From the NCBI RefSeq assembly GCF_000367365.1, contig NZ_BARF01000104.1, positions 62,001-126,000 of the forward strand: a DNA stretch of 64,000 nucleotides, written 5' to 3'. Below, piece by piece: positions 1-9,744 of the stretch. The translations under genes and the position numbers were made by a program. Within the stretch, counting starts at the first letter, position 1. Every line of letters starts with the position of its first letter. The stretch comes from Streptomyces prunicolor NBRC 13075 (GTDB lineage Bacteria > Actinomycetota > Actinomycetes > Streptomycetales > Streptomycetaceae). The notes under the pieces are model-generated. The model ran no database searches. It was not told where the DNA came from and saw only the letters and a list, made by a program, of their open reading frames with translations.

Positions 1-1437
1 GATCAGTACGCGCTGGGCCATGCCGCCCGAGACCTGGTGCGGGTACGACTTGAACACCCGCTCCGGGTCCGGGATGCCGACGCGCGCCAGGAGCTCCAGC
101 GCCTTGGTGCGGGCTTCGCTCCTGGAGATCCCCAGGTGCTTGCGCATGGGTTCGACGAGCTGGGAGCCGATACGGAAGCAGGGGTCGAGGTTGGACATGG
201 GCTCCTGCGGTACGTATCCGATCCCGCGGCCGCGCAGGGCGTTGAGCGCGGCCTGGCTCACACCGAGCAACTCCTTGCCGGTGAAGGACATCTGATCCGC
301 CGTCACCTCGGCCTCGTTCGGCAGCAGTCCGAGCACGGCGAACGCCGTCTGGCTCTTGCCGGAGCCGGACTCCCCCACCAGGCCCAGTACTTCACCGCGC
401 TCCACGGTCAGGCTGACTCCGTCGACGACGATCTTGTCGCCGTCGGAGCCGTCGGAGCCACCGGAACGGCCGGGTTTCGGGTAGCTGATGCGGAGGCCCT
501 CCACGGTGAGCAGGCGATCGGACGGCGACGGCCCCCCGGCAGCGGTCTTCCTGGGTCCCGGCCGCCGACGGCGGACCACCCGGGTCTCGGTGGTCCCCAG
601 CGCGTCGCGCACCGCGTTGCCGAGCAGGCTGGCCGCCAGGATGGTCACGGCCATCGCGAGGCCCGGCCACACCAGCAGCGTCGGTTCGGTGTAGACGTTG
701 GTGAAGCCGTCGTTGAGCATCGCGCCCCAGCTGGCCTGGGACGCCTTTCCCAGACCGAGGAAGGACAGCCCGGCCTGGATGCCGATCGCCACCGCGAACA
801 GCTGCGTCGCCTGGATGACCGAGGGCGCGACGACCACCGGCAGGATGTGCCGCCGCATGATGCGGGGGTCGCCGAGGCCGGAAACCCGCGCGGCGTCGAC
901 GTACAGCTCCTCGCGGACCGAGACCACCGAGGCGCGGATCAGGCGGAAGACCATCGGCGCCATGATGACGCCCAGGACGATCATCGCGACGTTGAGGTCC
1001 TGGGAGAGGGCCGCCATCACCACCAGCATCACGATGATGGCGGGCACGGCCATGATCACGTTGATGATCCAGCCGGCGGCCGCGTCGAACCAGCCCCGGT
1101 AGAAGCCGCTGACCAGGCCGAGCGGCCCGCCGACCAGGAAGGCGACCAGGGCCGCGAGCGTGCCGCCGAGCAGGCTGGTCCGGCCGCCGTAGAGGAGCCG
1201 TGACAGCACGTCCCGGCCGACGCCGTCGCCGCCGAGCGGGTGGGCGCCCGACACAGGTGCGAGGGTGTCCGAGAGGACGCTGTGGTCCGGTGCGTAGTCG
1301 GTGAGCAGCGGCGCGGCCAGGCTCGCGAGGATCACCAGGGCCAGGATCACGAGGCAGGCGACGGCCACCGGGTCGCGCAGGGTCCGGCGCAGGAGGCGGT
1401 CCCGTTTGGGGATCGCGGCGGTCTCCGGGACGGTCAT
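1..1437 (-). CDS. Dipeptide/oligopeptide-type ABC transporter, permease-ATPase fusion (partial at left edge)
   Basis: The reading frame is open from the ATG at 1437 to the window edge (479 codons, no stop), so the 3' end is missing. The first ~290 residues are a DppC/OppC-type permease: an N-terminal membrane segment (VACLVILALVILASLAAPLL), the HPLGGDGVGRDVLSRLLYG region, several further hydrophobic segments and an inner-membrane permease loop. After an Arg/Pro-rich linker (~290-315) the same frame enters an ABC ATPase with Walker A GESGSGKS near residue 352 and the start of the signature VSGGMAQRV near 469. The start overlaps the stop of the upstream permease by ATGA. DppC and DppD are normally separate; fusions of this kind occur in actinobacterial family-5 transporters. 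Likely imports a peptide- or sugar-like solute delivered by the lipoprotein at 2416. Confident about family; substrate is inferred only from the sugar-metabolism neighbours. Confidence 0.88.
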   Translation of the reverse strand, partial: MTVPETAAIPKRDRLLRRTLRDPVAVACLVILALVILASLAAPLLTDYAPDHSVLSDTLAPVSGAHPLGGDGVGRDVLSRLLYGGRTSLLGGTLAALVAFLVGGPLGLVSGFYRGWFDAAAGWIINVIMAVPAIIVMLVVMAALSQDLNVAMIVLGVIMAPMVFRLIRASVVSVREELYVDAARVSGLGDPRIMRRHILPVVVAPSVIQATQLFAVAIGIQAGLSFLGLGKASQASWGAMLNDGFTNVYTEPTLLVWPGLAMAVTILAASLLGNAVRDALGTTETRVVRRRRPGPRKTAAGGPSPSDRLLTVEGLRISYPKPGRSGGSDGSDGDKIVVDGVSLTVERGEVLGLVGESGSGKSQTAFAVLGLLPNEAEVTADQMSFTGKELLGVSQAALNALRGRGIGYVPQEPMSNLDPCFRIGSQLVEPMRKHLGISRSEARTKALELLARVGIPDPERVFKSYPHQVSGGMAQRVLI

Positions 1438-2375
1438 GAGACACGCACCTTCGGGTTGAGCCAGCCGTACGCGATGTCCAGCAGCAGGTTGACGGCGACG
1501 ACGACGGTGACGGTCACCACGACCGTGCCGAGCAGGACGGGCGAGTCTCCGCGGACGGCCGCCGAGTTGGCGAGGGTGCCGATGCCCGGCAGTCCGAACA
1601 CCTTCTCCACGACGACCGCGCCGCCGATCAGGCCGATGAACTGGAGGGCGAGCACGGTCAGGGCGGGTGGGGCGGCGTTCCGCAGGGCGTGCCGGTACAC
1701 GACGCTGCGTGTGTTGAGTCCGCGGCTGCGCAGGGTGCGGACGAAGTCGGCCCGCAGGACGTCGATCAGTGCTCCCCGCACCTGCATCGCCGTGGCCGCC
1801 GTGGCCGCGACCGCCAGGGCCACGGCGGGCAGGATGACCGATTGGAGCCATCCCGAGGGGGACGTGCCGAGGGCGACATACCCCGTGGCCGGCAGCAGTC
1901 CGAGCTGGACCGCCATGACGACCGCGAGGACCAGGGCGATCAGGAAACTGGGGATCGCGGTGCCGAGTACCGCGGCGAACTGGACGACGCGGTCCACCCA
2001 GCCGCCGCGCAGCGCTGCCACGGTCCCCAGGACGATGCTGAGGACCAGGGCGATCAGCATGCCGACGAGGACGATGGAGAGCGTGATCGGAAGGGTGTTC
2101 GCCAGGGACTGGTTCACCGAGTCGCCGGTGAACCAGGACTGGCCCAGATCGCCGTGCACGGCCCGGTCGATCCAGTGCCCGTACCTGACCACCAGGGGTT
2201 GGTCGAGGCCGAGTTCATGGGCCTTGGCGGACACCTGGGCCGGCGAGGCGGACTCGCCGAGGATGTTGCGGGCCACATCGGTGCCGGTCAGGCTGAGCAG
2301 CAGGAACGTCGCGGTGGCCACGACGACCACCAGGACGACACCGGCGGCGATGCGCCGGAGCAAGAAGACAAGCAC
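1434..2375 (-). CDS. ABC transporter permease, DppB/OppB type
   Basis: 313-residue inner-membrane permease. It starts at a GTG with AGGAGG just upstream and opens with the classic DppB N-terminus (VLVFLLRRIAAGVVLVVVVA, membrane segment 1). A periplasmic-side stretch with GLDQPLVVRYGHWIDRAVHGDLG follows, then at least five more hydrophobic segments and the BPD_transp_1 loop (VYRHALRNAAPP). Length and order fit the family. It lies 40 bases after the solute-binding protein gene and overlaps the next permease-ATPase gene by ATGA, so the three are co-transcribed. It forms the transmembrane channel with the permease half of the downstream fusion. Confidence 0.92.
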   Translation of the reverse strand: MLVFLLRRIAAGVVLVVVVATATFLLLSLTGTDVARNILGESASPAQVSAKAHELGLDQPLVVRYGHWIDRAVHGDLGQSWFTGDSVNQSLANTLPITLSIVLVGMLIALVLSIVLGTVAALRGGWVDRVVQFAAVLGTAIPSFLIALVLAVVMAVQLGLLPATGYVALGTSPSGWLQSVILPAVALAVAATAATAMQVRGALIDVLRADFVRTLRSRGLNTRSVVYRHALRNAAPPALTVLALQFIGLIGGAVVVEKVFGLPGIGTLANSAAVRGDSPVLLGTVVVTVTVVVAVNLLLDIAYGWLNPKVRVS

Positions 2376-2415
2376 GGTCAGTTCCTCCTTCCGCGGGGTC
2401 GCAGCGGCCTTGCCG

Positions 2416-3924
2416 CTAGCTCTTGGCGGGCGCGAAGTTGTAGATCGGCGGGAAGTTGATGCCGGGCTGCGGTGTCACCTTCACGTCCTTGGCGGTCCCG
2501 TAGGCGTTCACCGTCGGGGTCCACGGAGCGTCCCACGCCTGGTCCACGACGTAGGTGTTGAGCTTCTTGAGCAGTGCGGTGCGCTCGGTCCCGGATGCCT
2601 TCGAGATCTGGGTGATCAGGGCGTCGGCCTTGGGGTCGTCGTACTTGAGCGGGTTCCAGGTCGCGTTCTTGGTCAGCTCCAGCTGGACCTTGTCCCACGA
2701 CGTCGGGGCGCCCAGTTTGAAGTAGGACAGGGCGTACTTGCCGGAGAGCATGCCGCTGAAGATCTGGTCGCTCGGCAGGTTGTCCAGCTTCACCTTGATC
2801 CCGATGTTCTTGAGGGACTGGGTGAGGGCCTCCTGCTCCTGCGGGAAGAGAGCGGACAGGTCCGGCATGGTGACCGAGAAACCGTTCGGGTAGCCGGCCT
2901 CGGCGAGGAGCTTCTTGGCCTTCGCCGGGTCGTAGGAGTACGTCGAGTTCAGCGAGGCGTCGTAGCCCTCCTCCCACGGGGCGAACAGCTGCGTGGTGGG
3001 CTCACCGAGTCCGGTCTTAGCGGTCTTGATGATGGCTTGCTTGTCGAAGGCGTAGTTGAGCGCCTGCCGGACCTTCAGCTTGCCGAGCGCGGGGACGATC
3101 TTGCCGGCCCGGTCCCAGATGAACAGGCCCTCGATGTCGCCGGGTTGGTAAGTGATGACGTTCAGACCGCGGCCCTTGACGGTCTTGACCTTGCTGAGGC
3201 TGAGCGAGGCACCGTCGAGCTGGCCCGTGAGCAGGGCGTTGGTACGTGCCGTCGGGTCGGCCAGATACTTGATGACGATCTTGTCGTACGGGAAGGCCTT
3301 GGCGTTCCAGTAGCCCGAGGTGCGTGTGTAGGTGTACGTCTGCCCGGCCGTGGTCGCCGAGGCGTCCAGCCGGTACGGGCCGGAGCCGACGGGAGCCTTC
3401 GGGTTGGTGAGCGACTTGGGGCTGGCGATCATGCCGGAGACCTGGCCCAGGGCGGGGAGCAGGGCGGCGGTGGGGTGGCTCAGCTTGATGACGACGGTCT
3501 GGGCGTCCGTGGCGTCCACGCTCGCGATGTCCTGGATCTCGCCGGCTGCCGTGCCCGTGCCGCTCTTGGTGTGCAGGAGGTTCTGTTTGACGGCCTGTGC
3601 GTCGAGCGCCGTGCCGTCGGTGAACTTCACACCGCTGCGCAGCTTCAGCGTCAGGGTGGTCTCGGCCTTGTCGTACGTCCACGAAGTGGCCAGGTTCGGG
3701 GTGGGCTCGTTCTTCGTGTTCAGCCGGATCAGCGTGTCGTAGACCGGCTGATAGTACTGGGCCTCGGGGCCCATGCTGGCCTTCGCGAGGTCCCACGGCG
3801 TGGCCGTGACCGACTCGGAGATGGTCAGCGTCTTGTCGGCGGCACCGGTCGAGGCGCCGCCGCCACAGGCCGCGGTCGTGATGGTCAGGAATCCGGCGCC
3901 GATGAACGCCGCTGTCTTGCGCAT
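2416..3924 (-). CDS. Extracellular solute-binding lipoprotein, family 5
   Basis: 502 residues from the ATG at 3924, chosen because GGAGAG precedes it and because the protein then begins with a proper lipoprotein signal (MRKTAAFIGAG..., lipobox TTAAC with Cys20). The mature part carries SBP_bac_5 hallmarks: the ...YQPVYDTLIRLNTKNEPTPNLA region near the N-terminus, TLTLKLRSGVKFTDGTALDA, VGSGPYRL, and the VRQALNYAFDK segment. Tethered outside the membrane, it captures the ligand for the two downstream permeases. Family-5 proteins bind peptides, nickel or, in actinobacteria and thermophiles, sugars. The flanking isomerases and oxidoreductases favour a carbohydrate or cyclitol, but that is inference. 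Confidence 0.92.
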   Translation of the reverse strand: MRKTAAFIGAGFLTITTAACGGGASTGAADKTLTISESVTATPWDLAKASMGPEAQYYQPVYDTLIRLNTKNEPTPNLATSWTYDKAETTLTLKLRSGVKFTDGTALDAQAVKQNLLHTKSGTGTAAGEIQDIASVDATDAQTVVIKLSHPTAALLPALGQVSGMIASPKSLTNPKAPVGSGPYRLDASATTAGQTYTYTRTSGYWNAKAFPYDKIVIKYLADPTARTNALLTGQLDGASLSLSKVKTVKGRGLNVITYQPGDIEGLFIWDRAGKIVPALGKLKVRQALNYAFDKQAIIKTAKTGLGEPTTQLFAPWEEGYDASLNSTYSYDPAKAKKLLAEAGYPNGFSVTMPDLSALFPQEQEALTQSLKNIGIKVKLDNLPSDQIFSGMLSGKYALSYFKLGAPTSWDKVQLELTKNATWNPLKYDDPKADALITQISKASGTERTALLKKLNTYVVDQAWDAPWTPTVNAYGTAKDVKVTPQPGINFPPIYNFAPAKS

Positions 3925-4026
3925 GATCTCTCCATCTGTTCCATTACCACTGTCTCCTCGGCTCCCCGTGGTCGTCCCGCTCCCCGGGTGTGAACAACCA
4001 GTCATTCGACGTTCCGAGCCGGTGGA

Positions 4027-4917
4027 TCACTGCACGTATTTGGCGGCCCACTCCCCGCACTTGCGGACGCTCTCCTCCGGCGTCGGCTGGGCCCCACGGT
4101 CCACCTCGATGATCAGCCAGCCGTCGAAGCCGTCCGGGAGCGCGTCGACGAAGCCTTCGATGTCGGCGTTCCCGTGGCCGGGTTCCGACCACAGGCCCGC
4201 CTTCACCGTCCTGCGGTAGTCCCATCCCGCCTCCCTCGCCTGTGCGGCAAGGTTGAGGTCCAGGTCCTTGATGTGGACGCTCGCCACGCGGTCGGCGTAG
4301 TCGCGGACAAGTTGCGCGGCGTCGGCGCCCGCCCAGGCCAGGTGGCCCATGTCGGGACCGAACCCGAGGATCGAGGCGTCGACGGTGTCGAGGACGAAGC
4401 GGGTCTCCTCCTCGGTCTCGGCCCAGGTGCCCACGTGCGGATGGAAGGCGGGGGTGATGCCCTCGGCGCGGATGATCGCGGCCGTCTCCGCCAGCAGGTC
4501 CCGTACACGTTCCAGCCGATCCTGGTCGGCGTCCTGGCCGACCGCCGGGCGGGCCACGCGCACCGCGTCCTTGGCCATCCCCATGGCGAGGAACATCGTG
4601 GGCACGCCGAGCTCCGCGTGCTGTGCGGCGATCCGCGCGGCGTTGTCCCGGTACTGCTGCCGCTCGGCCTCCTCCTCGGTGAGCCGTACGGGAACGTATC
4701 CGGGCGCGGCGCTCAGTCCGTACTCGGCCAGCAGCGCGGCGTACGCCGAGGCCGTCATGTCGCCGGGGACATCGCTGTGCACGGCGGTGATGCCGGCGTC
4801 GCGGATGACCTCCAGCCGCTTCTCCAGCAACGGCGCGAGGGAGGGGTCGATCCAGCCCTCGGCGCTCGCGACCCACTGCAGGGGGTTAATAGCGAGACGG
4901 TCCTGCCTGATCTTCAT
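4027..4917 (-). CDS. Sugar phosphate isomerase/epimerase family protein (xylose isomerase-like TIM barrel)
   Basis: 296 residues, AP_endonuc_2/IolE-like. Visible landmarks are the early barrel strand DAGITAVHSDVPGD, ITPAFHPHVGTWAET (His metal ligand region), the FGPDMGHLAWAG strand, VHIKDLD (Asp/His metal site), and WLIIEVDRG near the C-terminus (the usual Glu ligand). This arrangement fits inosose dehydratase or hydroxypyruvate-isomerase-like enzymes, which act on keto-sugars or cyclitols through a divalent metal. It lies 39 bases downstream of an oxidoreductase gene and ahead of the importer. A second isomerase of the same superfamily is at 6130, so the operon may carry out two isomerisation or dehydration steps. 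Exact substrate unknown. Confidence 0.85.
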   Translation of the reverse strand: MKIRQDRLAINPLQWVASAEGWIDPSLAPLLEKRLEVIRDAGITAVHSDVPGDMTASAYAALLAEYGLSAAPGYVPVRLTEEEAERQQYRDNAARIAAQHAELGVPTMFLAMGMAKDAVRVARPAVGQDADQDRLERVRDLLAETAAIIRAEGITPAFHPHVGTWAETEEETRFVLDTVDASILGFGPDMGHLAWAGADAAQLVRDYADRVASVHIKDLDLNLAAQAREAGWDYRRTVKAGLWSEPGHGNADIEGFVDALPDGFDGWLIIEVDRGAQPTPEESVRKCGEWAAKYVQ

Positions 4918-4956
4918 GTTCTCGGGTCCTTTCAGCGTGCGGTGCGTGGCTCGGGA

Positions 4957-6066
4957 TCAGTGGGCGTAGCGGGGCGCGGGGCGGTCACAGCTGCTCTCCA
5001 GCGCGACGACCCGGTTCTCCTGCTGCGCGATCTCGAAGCTCGCGAGGACTTCCAGGGTGTGGAAGGCGAACTGTGCGTTCGCGCGGTGCGGTTCGCCGGC
5101 GAGCGCGCCGACGAGATCCCGTACGCCCAGGCCTCGGCGGTGCTGCTCGGGTGTGCCCACGGCTCCGAACAGCTCGGTCACCGGGGTGAGTACCTCCCAG
5201 TCGGTGTCCTGGTGGCGCTTGAGCCGTACGTCGCCGTCGAAGAAGTTGGGGTTCGGCAGGGCGAGGGTGCCCTCGGTGCCGTAGATCTCGATCCGGGGCA
5301 GTTCGGTGTCCCAGACGTCGAAGCTCATCAGGACGGTGCCGATGGCTCCGGAGGTGAAGGTGAGCACGGCGGACGCGTGGGTGGGTACCTCGACGGTGAT
5401 CTCGTCGACCACGCGGTCGGGGCTGGTGACCTTGCGGGTCTTGGCGCCGATGCGGGTGGCCGCGGAGAGCGAGTTCACCGGGCCGAGGCAGTTGATCAGG
5501 GCCGCCAGGTAGTAGGGGCCCATGTCGAACACGGGTCCGGCGCCCGGCTGGAAGAAGGAACGGGGGTCGGGGTGCCAGGTCTCGGCGCGGCTGGAGCGTA
5601 CGAAGGCGGTGGTGCCGACGACCTCGCCGATCAGTCCGGCGTCGATCGCGTGCCGTGCGGTCTGTACGGCGCTGCCCAGGAAGGTGTCGGGCGCCGATCC
5701 CAGCAGGCGTCCGGTGCGCGCCGCGGCTTCGAGGATGCTCCGGCCCTCCTCGACGGTGACGGCGAGGGGCTTCTCCGCGTAGACGTGCTTTCCGGCTTCC
5801 AGCGCGGCGATGGTGGTCTTTGCGTGGAACTGCGGGGGCGTGATGTTGATGATGATCTCGACGCTGTCGTCGGCGAGGAGTGCGGTGTCGTCCCCCCATT
5901 CCGGGATGCCGAATTCGGTGGCGGCCTGCTTGGCGCGGGCCGGGTCGATGTCGGCGACGCGGACCACTTCCAGCTCCGGGAAATTACGCAGGCCTTCGAC
6001 GTAACGGCCGAATATGTTGCCCGCGCCCAGAATCCCGATGCGGTGCCGCGTGTTCTCCTGAGCCAT
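4957..6066 (-). CDS. Gfo/Idh/MocA family NAD(P)-dependent oxidoreductase
   Basis: 369 residues. An N-terminal Rossmann fold begins at residue ~9 (RIGILGAGNIFGRYVEGL). It is followed by the acidic end of strand 2 (VVRVADIDPARAKQ), IIINITPPQFH and the family signature AGKHVYAEKPLAVT, whose EKP Lys contacts cofactor and substrate. The GPVFDMGPYYLAALINCLGP stretch is the usual second-domain motif. Predicted to oxidise or reduce a sugar or inositol hydroxyl/keto group in the cytosol. Paired in the operon with a second, only distantly similar, family member at 7047. Confidence 0.9.
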   Translation of the reverse strand: MAQENTRHRIGILGAGNIFGRYVEGLRNFPELEVVRVADIDPARAKQAATEFGIPEWGDDTALLADDSVEIIINITPPQFHAKTTIAALEAGKHVYAEKPLAVTVEEGRSILEAAARTGRLLGSAPDTFLGSAVQTARHAIDAGLIGEVVGTTAFVRSSRAETWHPDPRSFFQPGAGPVFDMGPYYLAALINCLGPVNSLSAATRIGAKTRKVTSPDRVVDEITVEVPTHASAVLTFTSGAIGTVLMSFDVWDTELPRIEIYGTEGTLALPNPNFFDGDVRLKRHQDTDWEVLTPVTELFGAVGTPEQHRRGLGVRDLVGALAGEPHRANAQFAFHTLEVLASFEIAQQENRVVALESSCDRPAPRYAH

Positions 6067-6129
6067 GAATCTCCTGCGCTTTCTTGTCAGTTGGGGGGCG
6101 TGTCGGTCGGGTGGGGCGCACGGCGCGCG

Positions 6130-7046
6130 TCAGGCCACGATCAGTGGCCGCAGGGTGCGGTGGGCGATCTCAAGGCCCGTCTTGACCTTCTCCTCGGTGC
6201 CGCTCCACACCGGGTCCTCGTGCTCGACCGAGAGCGTCCCGGTGAAGCCGTTCTCGTACAGGGCGTCCACGACGGCGTTCCAGTCGACCTGGCCGCGGCC
6301 CGGGACGCGGTAGCGCCACCAGCCGTTGTCCCAGGGGTCGTCGCGCCCGACCGCCTTGCCGAAGACGCCGTAGCGGTCGATCGCGCCGGGCAGGATCTCG
6401 GCGTCCTTGGCCTGGGCGTGGACGATCCGGTCGGCGTACGGCGCGATGGTCTTCACCGGGTCGACGCCGATCCAAGTCAGGTGCGAGGGATCCCAGTTGA
6501 GGTAGAGCCCGAGGGAGAACATCCACTCCCACAGTTCGGGCGAGTAGGCGAGGTTGCCCGGGTAGCCGTCCGGGTGCCAGCCCTCCATCACACAGTTCTC
6601 GATGATGAGGCGTACGTCGCGTTCGCCCGCGTACTCGACGAGTTCGGGGAAGATCTTCTCGGCCTCGCGGAGGCTGTGCGCCACCGGCTGGGTCCAGTCG
6701 CGGCCGACGAAGGTGCCGACGTACGGAACGTCGAGGAGGGCCGCGGTGTCGATGACCTTCTTGAGGTGGGTGTGGATCTCTTCCCGGCGCCCGGCGTCGG
6801 GGTGGAGGTTGTTCTCGTAGTACGCGAGCGCCGAGAGCTGGAGGCGGTGACGCTCGAACAACTCCCTTGTCTCGTCGGCCTGTTGGCTACCGAAGTCGGC
6901 CACCGGCAGGTGTGCGGCTTCGAAGTCACGGCCGCCGGTGGCGGGCCAGGCGGCGACCTCCAGGGCCTCGTAACCAGCCTCGCTCGCCCAGGCGGCGATC
7001 TGCGTCAGGGAGAGGTTCGGGAGACAGGCTGTGAGCATGCCGAGTT

Positions 7047-7050
<4 letters not shown>
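6130..7050 (-). CDS. Sugar phosphate isomerase/epimerase family protein
   Basis: 306 residues from the ATG at 7050, which overlaps the upstream oxidoreductase stop (ATGA). The protein starts MKLGMLTACLPNLSLTQIAA, a standard AP_endonuc_2 first strand. VRLIIENCVMEGWHP carries the Glu ligand, LYLNWDPSHLTWIG the Asp/His pair, RIVHAQAKDAE the next His, and GTLSVEHEDP the final Glu ligand. This matches 3-keto-sugar or hydroxypyruvate isomerase-like enzymes. It does not align closely with the other isomerase in this operon, so the two probably act on different intermediates. Confidence 0.88.
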
Positions 7051-8138
<1,088 letters not shown>

Positions 8139-8364
8139 CGGTGCACCTCCGCCGTCTTCCGACCGACCGCGGCCTGAACGCCGCGTTGCGCATCACCATC
8201 GTTTAGTTCGACGGAAAAGCACAAGAGGCCCTATTTAATTTTTTTCAAGGCCTAAAATCGGTCAAATCTCGAGTACACATAGAAACGATCTCGTCATGAT
8301 CCAGACATCCATGGCCTGAAGACCCTGTTGACGGGCGGAAGGTGACCTAATTAAGGTCACTGGA
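8139..8364. promoter_or_regulatory. Divergent promoter region between oxidoreductase operon and ROK regulator
   Basis: An unusually AT-rich patch (8215-8275) lies between divergent genes. It contains TTGACC read on the minus strand (8260-8265) followed by an A/T-rich tract that could supply a -10, and a short inverted repeat AGGCC (8226-8230) / GGCCT (8249-8253). No experimentally defined promoter can be claimed; spacing to a good -10 is not canonical. Confidence 0.4.
8342..8360. promoter_or_regulatory. Inverted repeat GTGACC-N7-GGTCAC, candidate ROK operator
   Basis: Perfect 6-base arms GTGACC (8342-8347) and GGTCAC (8355-8360) flank the AT-rich centre TAATTAA. The element ends 4 bases before the ROK start codon, so a bound protein would block its transcription or translation initiation. 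ROK repressors commonly bind palindromes with AT-rich centres. Assigned by position only. Confidence 0.5.
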
Positions 8365-9603
8365 ATGCATAAAGGCGACGGATACAGCGAGGGACACACC
8401 GCAGGGACGGCACCGTCCTCCCCGGTGCCGCTCGCGCTGCGCAGGGTGCTGGATCTCGTGGTCTCCGGTGAGGCGACCAGCCGCGCGGAGATCTCCCGGC
8501 GCAGTGGCCTCGCCCGCTCGACCGTGGGCCAGCAGGTCGACCACCTCGTGGCGCGCGGCATACTCCAGGAGCTCGAGAGCAGGGAGTCGGTCCGGGGTCG
8601 CCCGCCGCGGGTCCTGACGATCAGCCCGCAGGCCGGGACCATCGCCGTCGCGGACATCGACACCCTGTCGAGCCAGGTCGCCATCGCCGACCTCACCCAG
8701 CGGGTGATCGCGCACGAGACCGTGGACATCCGGATCGACGACGGCCCCAAGGCGGTGCTGGACGCGGTGACGGAGCGGTTGTCAAGTCTGCTGGCGAAGC
8801 ACGGCCGTGACCCGGGCCGGGTACGCGAGACGGTGGTCGGACTGCCCGGTCCCGTCGACTTCCAGCACGGCTGCGCGGTACGTCCGACCGGCATGCCCGG
8901 ATGGGACGGCTACCCCGTCGCCGAGCATCTGCGCACCGCCTTCGGCTGCCCGGTCGTGGTGGACAACGACGTCAACCTCATGGCGCTCGGCGAGGCCGGC
9001 CAGGCCGAGGCGGACACTCCGCTGCTGTGCATCAAGATCGCCAGTGGTATCGGTGCCGGGATCGTCACCGCGAACGGTGACGTGTACCGCGGAGCGGACG
9101 GGGCGGCCGGCGACATCGGTCACATCCGGGCGGTCGGCGGCGGCGATGTGCTGTGCGCCTGCGGCAACATCGGCTGCGTGGGAGCGCTCGCCTCCCACCG
9201 GGCGATCCTGCGCAGCCTCGGCATTCCCGAGTCGACGGGCGAGGACCCGCTGCACGGCGCCCACGAGTTGGCGCTACGGGTGGCCAACAGTGATCCGCCC
9301 GCCCTGCACGCGCTGCGCCAGGCCGCCACCGAGATCGGCGAGGTGGTGGCGATGCTGGTGCACATGTTCAACCCCCGCACCCTGGTGCTCGGCGGCCCTC
9401 TGAGCGAACTCCGCGACGATCTGCTCTCCGGCGTCCGCGCGGTGGTCTACCAGCGCGCCCTGCCCCTGGCCACCCGCAAACTCACCATCACCACCACCCA
9501 GCTCGGCGCCGCGGCCGGGATCCACGGCGGGATCGCGCTCGCCACCCGGGACATCTTCAGTCCGCCGGGCATCGCGCGACTCCTGGCGAGCGAACCCGCG
9601 TAA
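8365..9603 (+). CDS. ROK family transcriptional regulator
   Basis: 412 residues. The N-terminal winged helix-turn-helix (residues ~17-75) contains SRAEISRRSGLARSTVGQQVDHLVARGIL. The sugar-kinase-like ROK domain follows, with the phosphate loop region, VGLPGPVDFQHG, VVVDNDVNLMALGE (catalytic-type Asp), KIASGIGAGIV and the zinc-binding motif GHIRAVGGGDVLCACGNIGCVGAL (Cys-x-Cys-x4-Cys). The HTH marks it as a NagC/XylR-type regulator rather than a glucokinase. It is divergent from the sugar-type operon at 1-8138, which it most likely controls in response to a sugar ligand. Confidence 0.93.
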   Translation: MHKGDGYSEGHTAGTAPSSPVPLALRRVLDLVVSGEATSRAEISRRSGLARSTVGQQVDHLVARGILQELESRESVRGRPPRVLTISPQAGTIAVADIDTLSSQVAIADLTQRVIAHETVDIRIDDGPKAVLDAVTERLSSLLAKHGRDPGRVRETVVGLPGPVDFQHGCAVRPTGMPGWDGYPVAEHLRTAFGCPVVVDNDVNLMALGEAGQAEADTPLLCIKIASGIGAGIVTANGDVYRGADGAAGDIGHIRAVGGGDVLCACGNIGCVGALASHRAILRSLGIPESTGEDPLHGAHELALRVANSDPPALHALRQAATEIGEVVAMLVHMFNPRTLVLGGPLSELRDDLLSGVRAVVYQRALPLATRKLTITTTQLGAAAGIHGGIALATRDIFSPPGIARLLASEPA

Positions 9604-9673
9604 GGGCTCCTGACGCACCGGACCACGTAAAGGAATCCCCTACACACTCCAGCCAACTCCCAATTGTCGGGCC

Positions 9674-9710
9674 GTTCCCGCCGCGCCTAGCGTGAAGGCA
9701 CGGCGGGAAC
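9674..9710. promoter_or_regulatory. Long inverted repeat upstream of iacA
   Basis: Arms GTTCCCGCCGCGCC (9674-9687) and GGCACGGCGGGAAC (9697-9710) pair with one mismatch around a 9-base centre. The element ends 34 bases before the iacA ATG and 20 bases before its GAGGAG ribosome-binding site. It could be an operator for an unlinked regulator or a leader hairpin. No T-tract follows, so a plain terminator is unlikely. Confidence 0.55.
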
Positions 9711-9744
9711 GAGGACCGCCCGGCAAACGCGAGGAGTTCGTCCC

